A stretch of DNA of 12,001 nucleotides, taken from assembly GCA_030615865.1 (NCBI GenBank), contig JAUWYK010000062.1, positions 1 through 12,001 of the forward strand. The letters run 5' to 3'. The notes beneath the pieces were generated by a model. The model was not told where the DNA came from and ran no database searches. It worked only from the letters and a program-made list of their open reading frames with translations. The position numbers and the translations under genes are program-made. Position 1 is the first letter of the stretch; the number at the start of each line of letters is the position of its first letter. This document shows positions 1-7,071 of the stretch, piece after piece. Source of the DNA: Dehalococcoidia bacterium (GTDB lineage Bacteria; Chloroflexota; Dehalococcoidia; Dehalococcoidales; JAUWYK01).

Positions 1-239
1 GAGCTACCTGCCTCCTCCATGGCCTTCCTGACCTTGTCAAGGGCTATTACCATTTGCTCTTCAAAAATATTCGTCTCTGTTCTGACGGTTTCGTCATTCT
101 GACCTTGACAACCGGAGACAAAAATCAGATTGCCGACCACGACAGACCTAGAAAATTTAGGTGCTTCGGGAGCTACATTGGGGTAAGCCAATTTCTTACC
201 ACCCCAATACTCTGGATATTGCGTTACTTCCCAGTCCAT
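1..239 (-). CDS. RidA/YjgF/YER057c (Rid) family protein, N-terminal part (runs off left edge)
   Basis: The reverse strand stays open from an ATG at 239 to the window edge, giving the first 79 residues of a protein that normally has about 130-150. The start is fixed by an AAGGAGG ribosome site at 247-253, 7 nt upstream. After a 28-residue leader come FSRSVVVGNLIFVSGCQGQ (about 29-47) and an amphipathic helix with EEQMVIALDKVRKAMEEAG, the usual first half of the Rid fold. Rid proteins hydrolyse reactive enamine/imine intermediates to ketones plus ammonia; other members have different roles. The conserved C-terminal arginine of true RidA lies outside the window, so deaminase activity cannot be judged. 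The gene follows livM by 74 nt on the same strand without a convincing terminator, so it probably belongs to the transporter operon. Confidence 0.8.
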   Translation of the reverse strand, partial: MDWEVTQYPEYWGGKKLAYPNVAPEAPKFSRSVVVGNLIFVSGCQGQNDETVRTETNIFEEQMVIALDKVRKAMEEAGS

Positions 240-313
240 TTCATCGCCTCCTTACAAGAATCGTTTCCCTTTATCTTTCTTAGGAACCCCCGTGCTAGTT
301 TGGGGAAAATACA

Positions 314-1285
314 TCATCGTCCGGTGGCTAATTGTAACAGGGAGCGGTAAGCTCGGGTCCCACGTATGAAGCCCATAATACCTTGTGGTGCCAGCAACAT
401 TATGATGACTAGTAACGCACCCTGTATAAGTAGGCTGATTCCAGTGTATCTGGCTAGCAAGAAGTGCAAAATGACAACGATAGCCGTTCCAATAATCGGT
501 CCCTCTTTAGTGCCTTCGCCCCCTATGACAGTAGCGATGAGTGCTATAAGTAGCCACCGTATATTGAAGGCGCCGACCGGCTCTATATATCCGCTGTAAG
601 AATAGAAGACGGCCCCAGCTATTCCCATTACGAAGGCGGCAATGAGAAAGGAGTACAACTTTAGTTGGAAAACATTTACCCCAGAACTTGCAGCAGTGTT
701 ATCATTATCGCGAATTGCGGCAAGCCCCAGTCCTAGTTTTGAACTCAAGATTATTTGCATAAGGAAAATTGATGCTATCCCGATAACAAGAGCCACCCAG
801 TACCACTCCACCAAGGAAACCCCGGCTACACCTTTTACGGCGTAGCCCGCACCCCTACCGACCATCTCCCCCCCGACAGGTCTCCAAAGCAAAAACCAAG
901 CCCTCAGTATTTCAGGTAGAACCAGTGTCCCGATAGCAAAATAGATGCCTCTCAGCCTAAAGACAGGGATAGAGATGAGTAGAGCAAATGCTGCCGTTGC
1001 TATAGCTCCAGCTATTATTCCCAGATAAAAAGGCAAACCGACCCATGTGCTTATTGCTACGGTGTAGCCTGCCAGCCCAACAAAAGCAGCCGGGCATAGG
1101 CATATCAGACCACTATAACCAGCAAGCAAATTCCACATATTTGCCAGAGCTAGGTATATAAAGAAGAGAAAGAGGTAAAGGAGCCAAGCCCGGGGCACTC
1201 CTAACACCGGCAGCACCGCCAGCACGACTACGACCGCTGCAAACGGTATCAATCCTCCTCTCAATCGTGGAATGGTAACCCTCAT
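314..1285 (-). CDS. livM: LivM-type branched-chain ABC transporter permease
   Basis: Inner-membrane permease of a HAAT/LIV-type uptake system, 323 aa and almost entirely hydrophobic, with roughly eight to ten membrane segments. Family marks are NLLAGYSGL...AAFVGLAGYT (about 52-75), the cytoplasmic coupling loop LGLGLAAIRDNDNTAASSGVN (about 184-204) that contacts the ATPases, and VIGGEGTKEGPIIGTA (about 253-268). The reading frame extends to a TTG at 1303 inside livH, but I chose the ATG at 1285 because AGGAGG lies just upstream (1289-1294), although the 3-nt spacing is short. The livH stop is 7 nt before this start, so translation is probably coupled. It should pair with the LivH-type permease. 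The ligand may be an amino acid or another small carboxylate; LIV-type permeases do not reveal it. Confidence 0.93.
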   Translation of the reverse strand: MRVTIPRLRGGLIPFAAVVVVLAVLPVLGVPRAWLLYLFLFFIYLALANMWNLLAGYSGLICLCPAAFVGLAGYTVAISTWVGLPFYLGIIAGAIATAAFALLISIPVFRLRGIYFAIGTLVLPEILRAWFLLWRPVGGEMVGRGAGYAVKGVAGVSLVEWYWVALVIGIASIFLMQIILSSKLGLGLAAIRDNDNTAASSGVNVFQLKLYSFLIAAFVMGIAGAVFYSYSGYIEPVGAFNIRWLLIALIATVIGGEGTKEGPIIGTAIVVILHFLLARYTGISLLIQGALLVIIMLLAPQGIMGFIRGTRAYRSLLQLATGR

Positions 1286-1292
1286 GTTCCTC

Positions 1293-2159
1293 CTAACGGC
1301 CAAATATGCCTTGTGGTCTTACGGCTAATATTACAAACACCAGGATATAGGCAACAAGCATCTGAGCCACAGCACCCAAGAAATAGCCACCAAGAGTTTG
1401 GGCTAACCCAAAGACCATACCCCCAATAAATGTCCCCAGTATGCTGCCTAAACCACCTATTATAACCACGCCAAAGGCAATAATCAGGAAGGCGACTCCT
1501 GATGTCGGGGTAAACGGATAAGTCAATCCAAGGAACACGCCGGCAATAGCAGCGATTGCCATGGCGATAGCGAAGGCGAAGGCAAATACGCGGCCAGGAT
1601 TTATCCCCATCAGCTGAGCTGCTCTCCTATCCTGAGAGGTGGCATTGATTGCCTTGCCCAAATATGTTCTCCTGAGGAATTCGCGGAGGAGAAGCATCAC
1701 AACTAAAGCGGCAACAAAATCCAGCAGATATACTAGCGGAATATGAACTACGCCAATACTAAAACTTTCCAGGGCGTAAGGTGGTCTCAAACCCCTGGAG
1801 AACGGAGTCCAGATGATCTGGCAAAAATTTTGAAATATTATGGAAATCCCGAAACAAACTAGCAGTGCAGCGTCCAATGATACTGCAAAAGCTCGGTTGA
1901 GGAGAAATCTTTGAACACCGAAACCGATTACAAACAATAGGGGTATGCCTATGACTAAGCTTAGAAAAGGGTCTATCCCCAACATGGTCATTGCTGCATA
2001 AGCAAAATAGCTGCCAAGTATGACCCAATCTCCGTGAGCTACGTTTATCACCTTCATCACCCCGAAAACTAGCGAAAGACCTAAGGCAATTAACGTATAT
2101 AACCCACCTAATAGAATACCCATCACTATAGGGTTAGATAACCCAGCTAAAACTTCCAT
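1293..2159 (-). CDS. livH: LivH-type branched-chain ABC transporter permease
   Basis: Second membrane subunit of the transporter, 288 aa. It carries the LivH hallmark GLSLVFGVMKVINVAHGD (about 27-44), the coupling loop GKAINATSQDRRAAQLMGIN (about 168-187), and VIIGGLGSILGTFIGG (about 232-247), followed by a last hydrophobic helix ending RPQGIFGR. Length and motif order match the family. The ATG at 2159 lies 20 nt after the livF stop, with only a weak AGGGTG-like ribosome site, which fits coupled translation within one mRNA. It forms a heterodimeric channel with LivM in the cytoplasmic membrane and is energised by LivG and LivF. Confidence 0.93.
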   Translation of the reverse strand: MEVLAGLSNPIVMGILLGGLYTLIALGLSLVFGVMKVINVAHGDWVILGSYFAYAAMTMLGIDPFLSLVIGIPLLFVIGFGVQRFLLNRAFAVSLDAALLVCFGISIIFQNFCQIIWTPFSRGLRPPYALESFSIGVVHIPLVYLLDFVAALVVMLLLREFLRRTYLGKAINATSQDRRAAQLMGINPGRVFAFAFAIAMAIAAIAGVFLGLTYPFTPTSGVAFLIIAFGVVIIGGLGSILGTFIGGMVFGLAQTLGGYFLGAVAQMLVAYILVFVILAVRPQGIFGR

Positions 2160-2179
2160 CTATAGCACCCTAAGCGACT

Positions 2180-2899
2180 TTATACACCAAAGTATGCTTT
2201 TTTAACTTCCTCTTCCTCCCGGAGTTCCGCTACATCCCCGCTTAAGACAACACGCCCCACTTCCATAATATATGCCCTGTCAGCTTCTTCGAGGCTTCGC
2301 TTTACATTCTGTTCCACAAAGAGGATAGTAATGCCCCTTTCTCTAATTTCCCTTAAGGCTTTATACAGGTCATTAAGAACTATGGGGGCAAGGCCAAGAG
2401 ACATTTCATCAAGAAGCAAAAGCTTTGGGTCTGACATTAAGCCCCGCCCTAGGGCTAACATTTGTTGCTCCCCTCCGCTTAGTGTTTTAGCCAGTTGATT
2501 CTTCCTCTCTTTTAGTATAGGGAAGAGCTCGTAAACCATTTTGAGGTTTTGTTCTCTCTTGGATCTCGCCTTCCGATTGTATGAACCTATGATGAGATTA
2601 TCTAGCACGGTCATATTAGGGAAAATTCTTCTTCCCTCTGGAACTTGGGAAATGCCCCGAGCCACTATTTGGAAAGGATCCAAAGTGGTGATGCTCTTCC
2701 CCTCAAATTCAATGCTGCCCTTAGCCGGATGCAGTAAGCCCGATATTGTATTGAGCAGGGTGGATTTACCTGATGAATTGGCGCCAATAAGAGCCACGAT
2801 TTCGCCGGCTTTAACTGCTAATGATACATCCCACAGGGCCTGAAAGCTACCATGAAGTACATCTATGTTGCTAATTTTCAGCAATGTCTCTTGAGGCAT
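2180..2899 (-). CDS. livF: LivF-type branched-chain ABC transporter ATP-binding protein
   Basis: Cytoplasmic ATPase subunit, 239 aa, full family length. Visible motifs: Walker A GANSSGKST (39-47; most relatives have GANGAGKTT), Q-loop Q85 in SQVPEGRRIF, complete signature LSGGEQQ (140-146), Walker B LLLLDE (160-165) followed by MSLGLAP where the family usually has PS. FVEQN (194-198) has Gln at the H-switch position, as is common in LivF. Start ATG 2899 has only a weak purine stretch directly upstream; the livG stop is 50 nt away. Because the partner LivG lacks a normal signature, this protein probably supplies the signature for the one catalytically competent ATP site of the heterodimer. LivF identity over LivG rests on the EQN motif, the short length and the YFGV-type C-terminus. 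Confidence 0.93.
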   Translation of the reverse strand: MPQETLLKISNIDVLHGSFQALWDVSLAVKAGEIVALIGANSSGKSTLLNTISGLLHPAKGSIEFEGKSITTLDPFQIVARGISQVPEGRRIFPNMTVLDNLIIGSYNRKARSKREQNLKMVYELFPILKERKNQLAKTLSGGEQQMLALGRGLMSDPKLLLLDEMSLGLAPIVLNDLYKALREIRERGITILFVEQNVKRSLEEADRAYIMEVGRVVLSGDVAELREEEEVKKAYFGV

Positions 2900-2949
2900 T
2901 CCCTGGCCTACTTTTCCATGTTACTTTTAATACCAAATAACATCCCCGT

Positions 2950-3675
2950 TTATACTTCCTCACCGAGGTAGGCTTTAATTACCTTCCTATCTTCCATTAC
3001 CTCTTTCGGCGTGCCTTCGGCGATTTTCACGCCTTTATCCATCACTATAATCCTATCAACTGCCACCACCATTACTCTCATAACATGTTCGATTAATATA
3101 ATTGTTATGCCCATTTCGTGTATTCCTTTTAGGAGGTCTAATACTTGTGGGATTTCCGCTTCGGTTAAGCCCGCAGCCACTTCATCAATTAGCAGTAGTG
3201 TTGGGCTGGTGGCTAAGGCTCTAGCTAATTCGAGCCTTTTCAGAGTTATCGACGCCAAATCTCTAGCGAACACGTCTTTCTTTTCTAATAGATCTACCAT
3301 ATCAAGTAGTTTGGTAGCTTCACTCTCAGCGGCAGCTTTACCAAGACCTCTTCCATATCTTGCTGCCACTGCGATGTTTTGCAGAGCGGTTAAATTGACA
3401 AAGGGCTGAGGAATCTGATAGGTTCTAGCAATGCCGAGGTGGCAAATTTTATGCGGGGGGAGACCCGTGATGTTATTTCCTTTAAACTTTACTGTTCCAG
3501 AGTCAGGCTTGTATTCACCAGCTATGACATTTAATAGTGTTGTCTTGCCAGCACCGTTTGGGCCCATTAAACCAATGACTTCACCCGCCGGGACATCAAA
3601 ACTTAAGTCGCTAACAGCAACTACTCCCCCGAAATGCTTATTTACTCCATCGATTGCGAGAGTCGGTGTTTCCAC
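2950..3675 (-). CDS. livG: LivG-type branched-chain ABC transporter ATP-binding protein
   Basis: ATPase partner of LivF, 241 aa. Walker A GPNGAGKTT (38-46), Q-loop Q87 in ARTYQIPQPF, Walker B LLLIDE (160-165) with the catalytic Glu, and the H-switch His197 in IEHVMRVM are all intact. The ABC signature is not: where LivG proteins usually show a sequence like LSYGQQ before RRLEIARAL, this one has LASITL (140-145) before KRLELARAL, in frame and without a gap. The C-terminal extension ending AYLGEEV is typical of LivG. Start choice is uncertain: the frame opens at TTG 3687 with no ribosome site, whereas GTG 3675 has GGGGGA (3680-3685) a few bases upstream and gives the usual N-terminal length. 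A 33-bp palindrome lies between this gene and the binding-protein gene. Confidence 0.9.
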   Translation of the reverse strand: METPTLAIDGVNKHFGGVVAVSDLSFDVPAGEVIGLMGPNGAGKTTLLNVIAGEYKPDSGTVKFKGNNITGLPPHKICHLGIARTYQIPQPFVNLTALQNIAVAARYGRGLGKAAAESEATKLLDMVDLLEKKDVFARDLASITLKRLELARALATSPTLLLIDEVAAGLTEAEIPQVLDLLKGIHEMGITIILIEHVMRVMVVAVDRIIVMDKGVKIAEGTPKEVMEDRKVIKAYLGEEV

Positions 3676-3713
3676 ATTATCCCCCAAATGTTAGTACCAA
3701 TTGTATAACAGGA

Positions 3714-3746
3714 ACCGATATGATGACAATTTGTCATCATATCGGT
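3714..3746. repeat. Perfect 16+16 bp inverted repeat between binding-protein gene and livG
   Basis: The left arm ACCGATATGATGACAA (3714-3729) is exactly reverse-complemented at 3731-3746 around one central T. With one A/C mismatch, two further G-C pairs (3711-3712 with 3748-3749) can extend the stem. It lies 33 nt downstream of the binding-protein stop and about 40-70 nt upstream of livG. No T-run follows on the minus strand, so it is not a classical intrinsic terminator. Such stem-loops after binding-protein genes often protect the upstream mRNA and lower expression of the membrane subunits. A DNA operator or REP-like element is the alternative. Confidence 0.85.
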
Positions 3747-3779
3747 CCCCTCAGCCCGTCCCATACCTTAGTTTATAGG

Positions 3780-5129
3780 TCAGGGATACAGCTCAGAAAC
3801 GGGGAATAACTCGCTGGTCTCTTCCGGTACGTAATCCAGTCCGGAACAGGTTATATAAAGTGTCCACGGGGGTGTTTTCTCAGGCTCATAAAACCACTGG
3901 CCAAAGGCGAGCGGCATGTGGCTGAAGTGTGACTCTGGGTCAAACTTCACCCGGCCATCAATGGTCATCATATCGGTTTCCGCCAGGGCGTCATTAATCG
4001 CATCTCCGTCAAGGGTGCCGGCTCTCTCGATGGCATCAAACATGACTTGAGCTGCCAGATAGCCATGTCCTATACCCCGGTTTAATGCTTCGCCCGTGGC
4101 TAAGAATTTGTCAGCGAGCGATGCTGCGGTTGTGCCGCCAATACCGGGGAAGTCTTCTGGCGGATATGCTGGGCTCCACCATACCTCTGTCCCGACACCC
4201 CACCCTAGGGGTGGCTCCGTACCCCAGGCGATTACATCTACAGGGAAAAGGGCTGCCCTTCCAACGCAAGATATCTTAGGCCTAAAGCCCTTCGCGTAGC
4301 ATTGGCTCCACAGGGTACCAAAATCAGGGCCAGGACAATTGCCCCAAAGTATTTCCACATCATTGGCCATCCACTCGTCTATGATAGACGTGAAGTCTGT
4401 AGTCCCCATAGGAAACAGGCCTAATTCTTTTTCTTCACCGATAACATTGTAACCTTTATCTTCTAGCAGCCCAGAGAATAGTGCATACCAACCTATGCCG
4501 TCTGGATCATCCGAGGCGAAGATCCCCGCTACCCCGTTAGTGTTTGCCAGGGCACCGACCCTATCCATATACATAAACCACGTATCCACTAGGGTAAATC
4601 CCGGAACATCGCGAGGCGGTGCCGCTGGGGTAGCTATAGCAAAACCGGTAAACCAGGTGTAAGGCCAATGTCCTTCAACCTCCGCCCGCATACCGTGATA
4701 CCAGGGCTCAAAAGGACCACCGGCAATGATCTGTGGGATCCCATACTTGTTACCTACGCGAGATATATCGTTGTGCAGCGTACAAGGTTCATCAGGTGAT
4801 AGAAGGACGTGTACCTCATCGCGGAGAACCAGGTCTTCGGTAAGAGACCCTACCTTTGCCGGGTCGCTCTCGTTATTGGCGACTATAAGTCTGACGGGCA
4901 GTTTCTTTCCATACTCTGCCACATAGACTCCACCTAGGGCATTGATATCGTCCACAGCCGCTTGCATCCCAAATGTTTGCTGACCGAAACCAGCGAACAT
5001 GCCCGTCGTTGGTACACACACGCCTACTCGGATTTCTTTTTCAACTGGCGCCGCCTTACAACCACCGAAAATCAACCCGCTTACCAATACAATCGTCAAA
5101 ACTATCAAAGAAAGCTTTTTCATTGCCAT
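3780..5129 (-). CDS. Branched-chain-type ABC transporter substrate-binding lipoprotein
   Basis: Extracytoplasmic ligand-binding subunit (Peripla_BP_6 / type I fold), 449 aa including the leader. The N-terminus is a lipoprotein signal: MAMKK, a hydrophobic core to about residue 22, and a lipobox-like LIFGGC with Cys24 as the predicted lipid anchor. The mature part begins EKEIRVGVCVPTTGMFAGFGQ, the family opening, followed by AAVDDINALGGV. It is longer than E. coli LivJ/LivK (about 370) and rich in Trp and aromatic residues, suggesting a ligand other than Leu/Ile/Val. The AAAGGAG site (5133-5139) is 3 nt from ATG 5129 and 9 nt from ATG 5123, so the true start could be either. It is the first gene of the transporter operon, behind a strong promoter, which fits high expression of binding proteins. 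Confidence 0.9.
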   Translation of the reverse strand: MAMKKLSLIVLTIVLVSGLIFGGCKAAPVEKEIRVGVCVPTTGMFAGFGQQTFGMQAAVDDINALGGVYVAEYGKKLPVRLIVANNESDPAKVGSLTEDLVLRDEVHVLLSPDEPCTLHNDISRVGNKYGIPQIIAGGPFEPWYHGMRAEVEGHWPYTWFTGFAIATPAAPPRDVPGFTLVDTWFMYMDRVGALANTNGVAGIFASDDPDGIGWYALFSGLLEDKGYNVIGEEKELGLFPMGTTDFTSIIDEWMANDVEILWGNCPGPDFGTLWSQCYAKGFRPKISCVGRAALFPVDVIAWGTEPPLGWGVGTEVWWSPAYPPEDFPGIGGTTAASLADKFLATGEALNRGIGHGYLAAQVMFDAIERAGTLDGDAINDALAETDMMTIDGRVKFDPESHFSHMPLAFGQWFYEPEKTPPWTLYITCSGLDYVPEETSELFPVSELYP

Positions 5130-5246
5130 TTACTCCTTTCCATAATATGCCAAGATTCGCCTGGCTCCTTTGTCACCTTGTCATAAACATCACCCCTCTC
5201 CCCAATCACGGTTGCGTTCAAAAATTGGTTATTCTCAATCCCTTGG

Positions 5247-5275
5247 TTTATAGCATTATCGTCCCCCTTTGTCAA
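5247..5275 (-). promoter_or_regulatory. Sigma70-type promoter of the transporter operon
   Basis: On the minus strand TTGACA (5270-5275) is a perfect -35 box and TATAAA (5247-5252) a five-of-six -10 box, with a spacer of exactly 17 nt. The predicted transcription start is near 5240, leaving a leader of about 110 nt before the binding-protein ATG. The two boxes and the optimal spacing are seen directly; activity is inferred. Confidence 0.75.
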
Positions 5276-5384
5276 GAGGATGGCGGTTAGGGTTCTGCTC
5301 GGAAGTTCGCTGGCTCTGAAGACTTCATCAGCAACACTGCCATTATCTGAGTCCGGCCAAGAAGGGGAAAGGATAAGCGCTGGA

Positions 5385-5411
5385 TTGCAGAATAGGTAAT
5401 AGTATTATAAA
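5385..5411 (+). promoter_or_regulatory. Possible weak promoter of the catabolic operon
   Basis: TTGCAG (5385-5390) and TATAAA (5406-5411) could be -35 and -10 boxes on the plus strand, but the spacer is only 15 nt and the -35 matches four of six positions. Suboptimal boxes like these would suit an activator-dependent promoter. The first gene starts at 5462. Confidence 0.3.
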
Positions 5412-5461
5412 ATAACCGCTAGTCGCAATAAGTAAAAGAAGTTCTAGAAGAGGAGTTAAAT

Positions 5462-6226
5462 ATGACCGATTTATTTGATTTGACAGGCAAGATTGCTATA
5501 GTGGTTGGTGGTGCCGGTGGCATCGGTCATGCGCAGGCTCTGGGCCTGGCGGATGCTGGCGCTGATGTTGTCGTGGCTAGTCGCAAACTTGAGCATCTTG
5601 AGCCAGTAGCCGAGGAGATACGAGCTAAAGGTAGAAAAACTCTGGCCGTTTCTGTGGAGGTTACTCAGGAGAAATCGGTAGCAGCTATGGTAGATAATGT
5701 CCTGAAGAAATTCCCTCACATTGATATTCTGATAAACGCTGCCGGTCTGGCGATTCGCAAGCCTGCTGACAGTTTCCCAATTGATGAATGGCAACAGGTA
5801 ATGGATATCAACGCTCGTGGAACGTTCCTCTGTTGTCAGGCGGTTGGGCGGGTGATGATAAAGCAGCGTAGTGGTAAGATTATAAACGTATCATCGGTGA
5901 GAGGTAGATATGGCCTCCCGGCAGACTATGCGGCTTACTGTGCCAGTAAAGGAGCAGTGGATACTCTGACACGGACGCTGGCCTGTGAGTGGGCTAAATA
6001 TAATGTGCTGGTGAATGCGGTTGCTCCCACCATTGTGGAGACCGAGCTTACCCGTCCTGCCTTAGCCAACCCCCAGTTTGCCCAGCAGATGAAGTCCCGC
6101 ATCCCTCTTGGCCGCTGGGCGATGCCAGAGGATATTGTTGGGGCTACTATATTTTTTGCCTCAAAGGCATCAGATTTTATTACCGGCCAGGTCCTTTACA
6201 TTGATGGTGGTGTGACCACCTGGTAG
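5462..6226 (+). CDS. Short-chain dehydrogenase/reductase (classical SDR)
   Basis: Cytoplasmic NAD(P)-dependent oxidoreductase, 254 aa, a typical classical-SDR length. Visible: nucleotide-binding GGAGGIG (16-22), SR at 40-41 ending the second strand (Arg here often favours NADP), NAAG (92-95), catalytic tetrad N117, S145, Y159 and K163 in YCASK, and the C-terminal DFITGQVLYIDGGVTTW. Overall it resembles gluconate 5-dehydrogenase / 3-oxoacyl-ACP reductase-like SDRs, but SDR substrate cannot be read from this. The ATG at 5462 is preceded by AGAGGAG (5448-5454). It is the first gene of the rightward operon and presumably interconverts a hydroxyl and a keto group on the imported compound or an early intermediate. 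Confidence 0.93.
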   Translation: MTDLFDLTGKIAIVVGGAGGIGHAQALGLADAGADVVVASRKLEHLEPVAEEIRAKGRKTLAVSVEVTQEKSVAAMVDNVLKKFPHIDILINAAGLAIRKPADSFPIDEWQQVMDINARGTFLCCQAVGRVMIKQRSGKIINVSSVRGRYGLPADYAAYCASKGAVDTLTRTLACEWAKYNVLVNAVAPTIVETELTRPALANPQFAQQMKSRIPLGRWAMPEDIVGATIFFASKASDFITGQVLYIDGGVTTW

Positions 6227-6266
6227 CAGTATATTAAGCAGTTAAAACTTAAAGGAGGTATTTATT

Positions 6267-7028
6267 ATGGGTAAAGTAAGACTTGTTGATTTGAGTCACC
6301 CCTTTGGTGACAAAGTGCCTTTGTGGCCCTATTTTGCCGATGTCAAGATTGAGCGTATACATTATCATGCCAAATCTGGAGTGCTCTCTCAGGTGATTAC
6401 AACCACCATGCACTGCACAACTCATGCCGATTCACCGGCTCATGTGTTTGAAGGCGGCATGTTTACTGATGAGATTCCCCTGGAGAAGTACTACGGCACT
6501 GGGGTAGTCGTGGACATCCCCAAGAAGAAGTGGGAAAAAATTATGCCGGAGGACTTGGAGAAAGCCAGGCCCAAGATTGAAAAGGGCGATATTGTGATAG
6601 TTCATACAGGATGGCATCATAAATACTCGGACAGTGTTGAGTATTTTTGCTATTCGCCCGGGCTGTACAAAGAGGCAGGCGAGTGGTTTGTTGACAAGGG
6701 GGTAAAGGCAGTTGGGGTCGATCAACAAGCACTGGACCATCCTCTAGCTACCGCTATTGGTCCCCATGGCCCCGGCCCACTACGACCAGACATTTGCGAA
6801 GAGTATAAGCGGGAAACTGGACATGATGTATTAGAAGATTTTCCTGAGTGGGAGCCCTGCCATAACATAATACTACGTAATGATATTATGGGATGGGAAA
6901 ACGTCGGTGGTGACATAGATGAAGTCGTGGGCAAAAGGGTCACTATTGCCGGCTTTCCTATCCGATGGGTAAAAGGTGACGGGTCTATTGTGAGATTGGT
7001 AGCCATCGTGGATGAGGGTGACCAATAG
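6267..7028 (+). CDS. Cyclase-family metal-dependent hydrolase (kynurenine formamidase-like fold)
   Basis: Predicted cytoplasmic metal-dependent hydrolase of the cyclase family (PF04199), 253 aa. It opens with VDLSHPFGDKVPLWP (about 7-21) and has the family metal motif H49-C-T-T-H53-A-D55-S-P-A-H59, where H49, H53 and D55 are expected metal ligands and H59 a catalytic residue. DIVIVHTGW (about 108-116) is also family-like. Characterised members hydrolyse N-formylkynurenine or the ring amide of isatin, and others are annotated polyketide cyclases, so an amide, lactam or lactone bond is plausible but the substrate is unknown. The start has a near-perfect AAAGGAGGT (6251-6259) 7 nt before the ATG, suggesting strong translation. 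It lies 40 nt after the SDR, in the same operon. Confidence 0.9.
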   Translation: MGKVRLVDLSHPFGDKVPLWPYFADVKIERIHYHAKSGVLSQVITTTMHCTTHADSPAHVFEGGMFTDEIPLEKYYGTGVVVDIPKKKWEKIMPEDLEKARPKIEKGDIVIVHTGWHHKYSDSVEYFCYSPGLYKEAGEWFVDKGVKAVGVDQQALDHPLATAIGPHGPGPLRPDICEEYKRETGHDVLEDFPEWEPCHNIILRNDIMGWENVGGDIDEVVGKRVTIAGFPIRWVKGDGSIVRLVAIVDEGDQ

Positions 7029-7071
7029 CTCCGTTGATTGGCTCATTTTGTTATTAGGAGAGGAGGAACAT

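Larger units (their letters stand above)
5130..5461. other. Divergent intergenic control region
   Basis: This 332-nt gene-free stretch separates the leftward transporter operon from the rightward catabolic operon. It holds the strong leftward promoter, a weaker rightward candidate near 5385-5411, the leftward leader of about 110 nt, and ribosome sites at both ends. The leader can form a small hairpin, GCCAGG with CTTGGC, just before the binding-protein ribosome site on the minus strand; it is too weak to call a riboswitch or terminator. Short open frames in it have no coding support. A shared operator is likely here, but I see no clear long palindrome. Confidence 0.6.

Noticed and set aside
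1286..1303. TTG start at 1303 for livM, overlapping livH
   Set aside because: The ATG at 1285 has AGGAGG just upstream, and the TTG-derived residues (MAVRRN) are merely a reading of that ribosome site.
4962..5290. Plus-strand open frames covering the binding-protein start and promoter
   Set aside because: They lie antisense to the signal peptide of the binding protein and across its promoter, with no domain or ribosome-site support.
7012..7071. Upstream start for the cupin at 7012
   Set aside because: It would overlap the cyclase gene and translate through the strong AGGAGG at 7061-7066; ATG 7072 is correctly spaced from that site.
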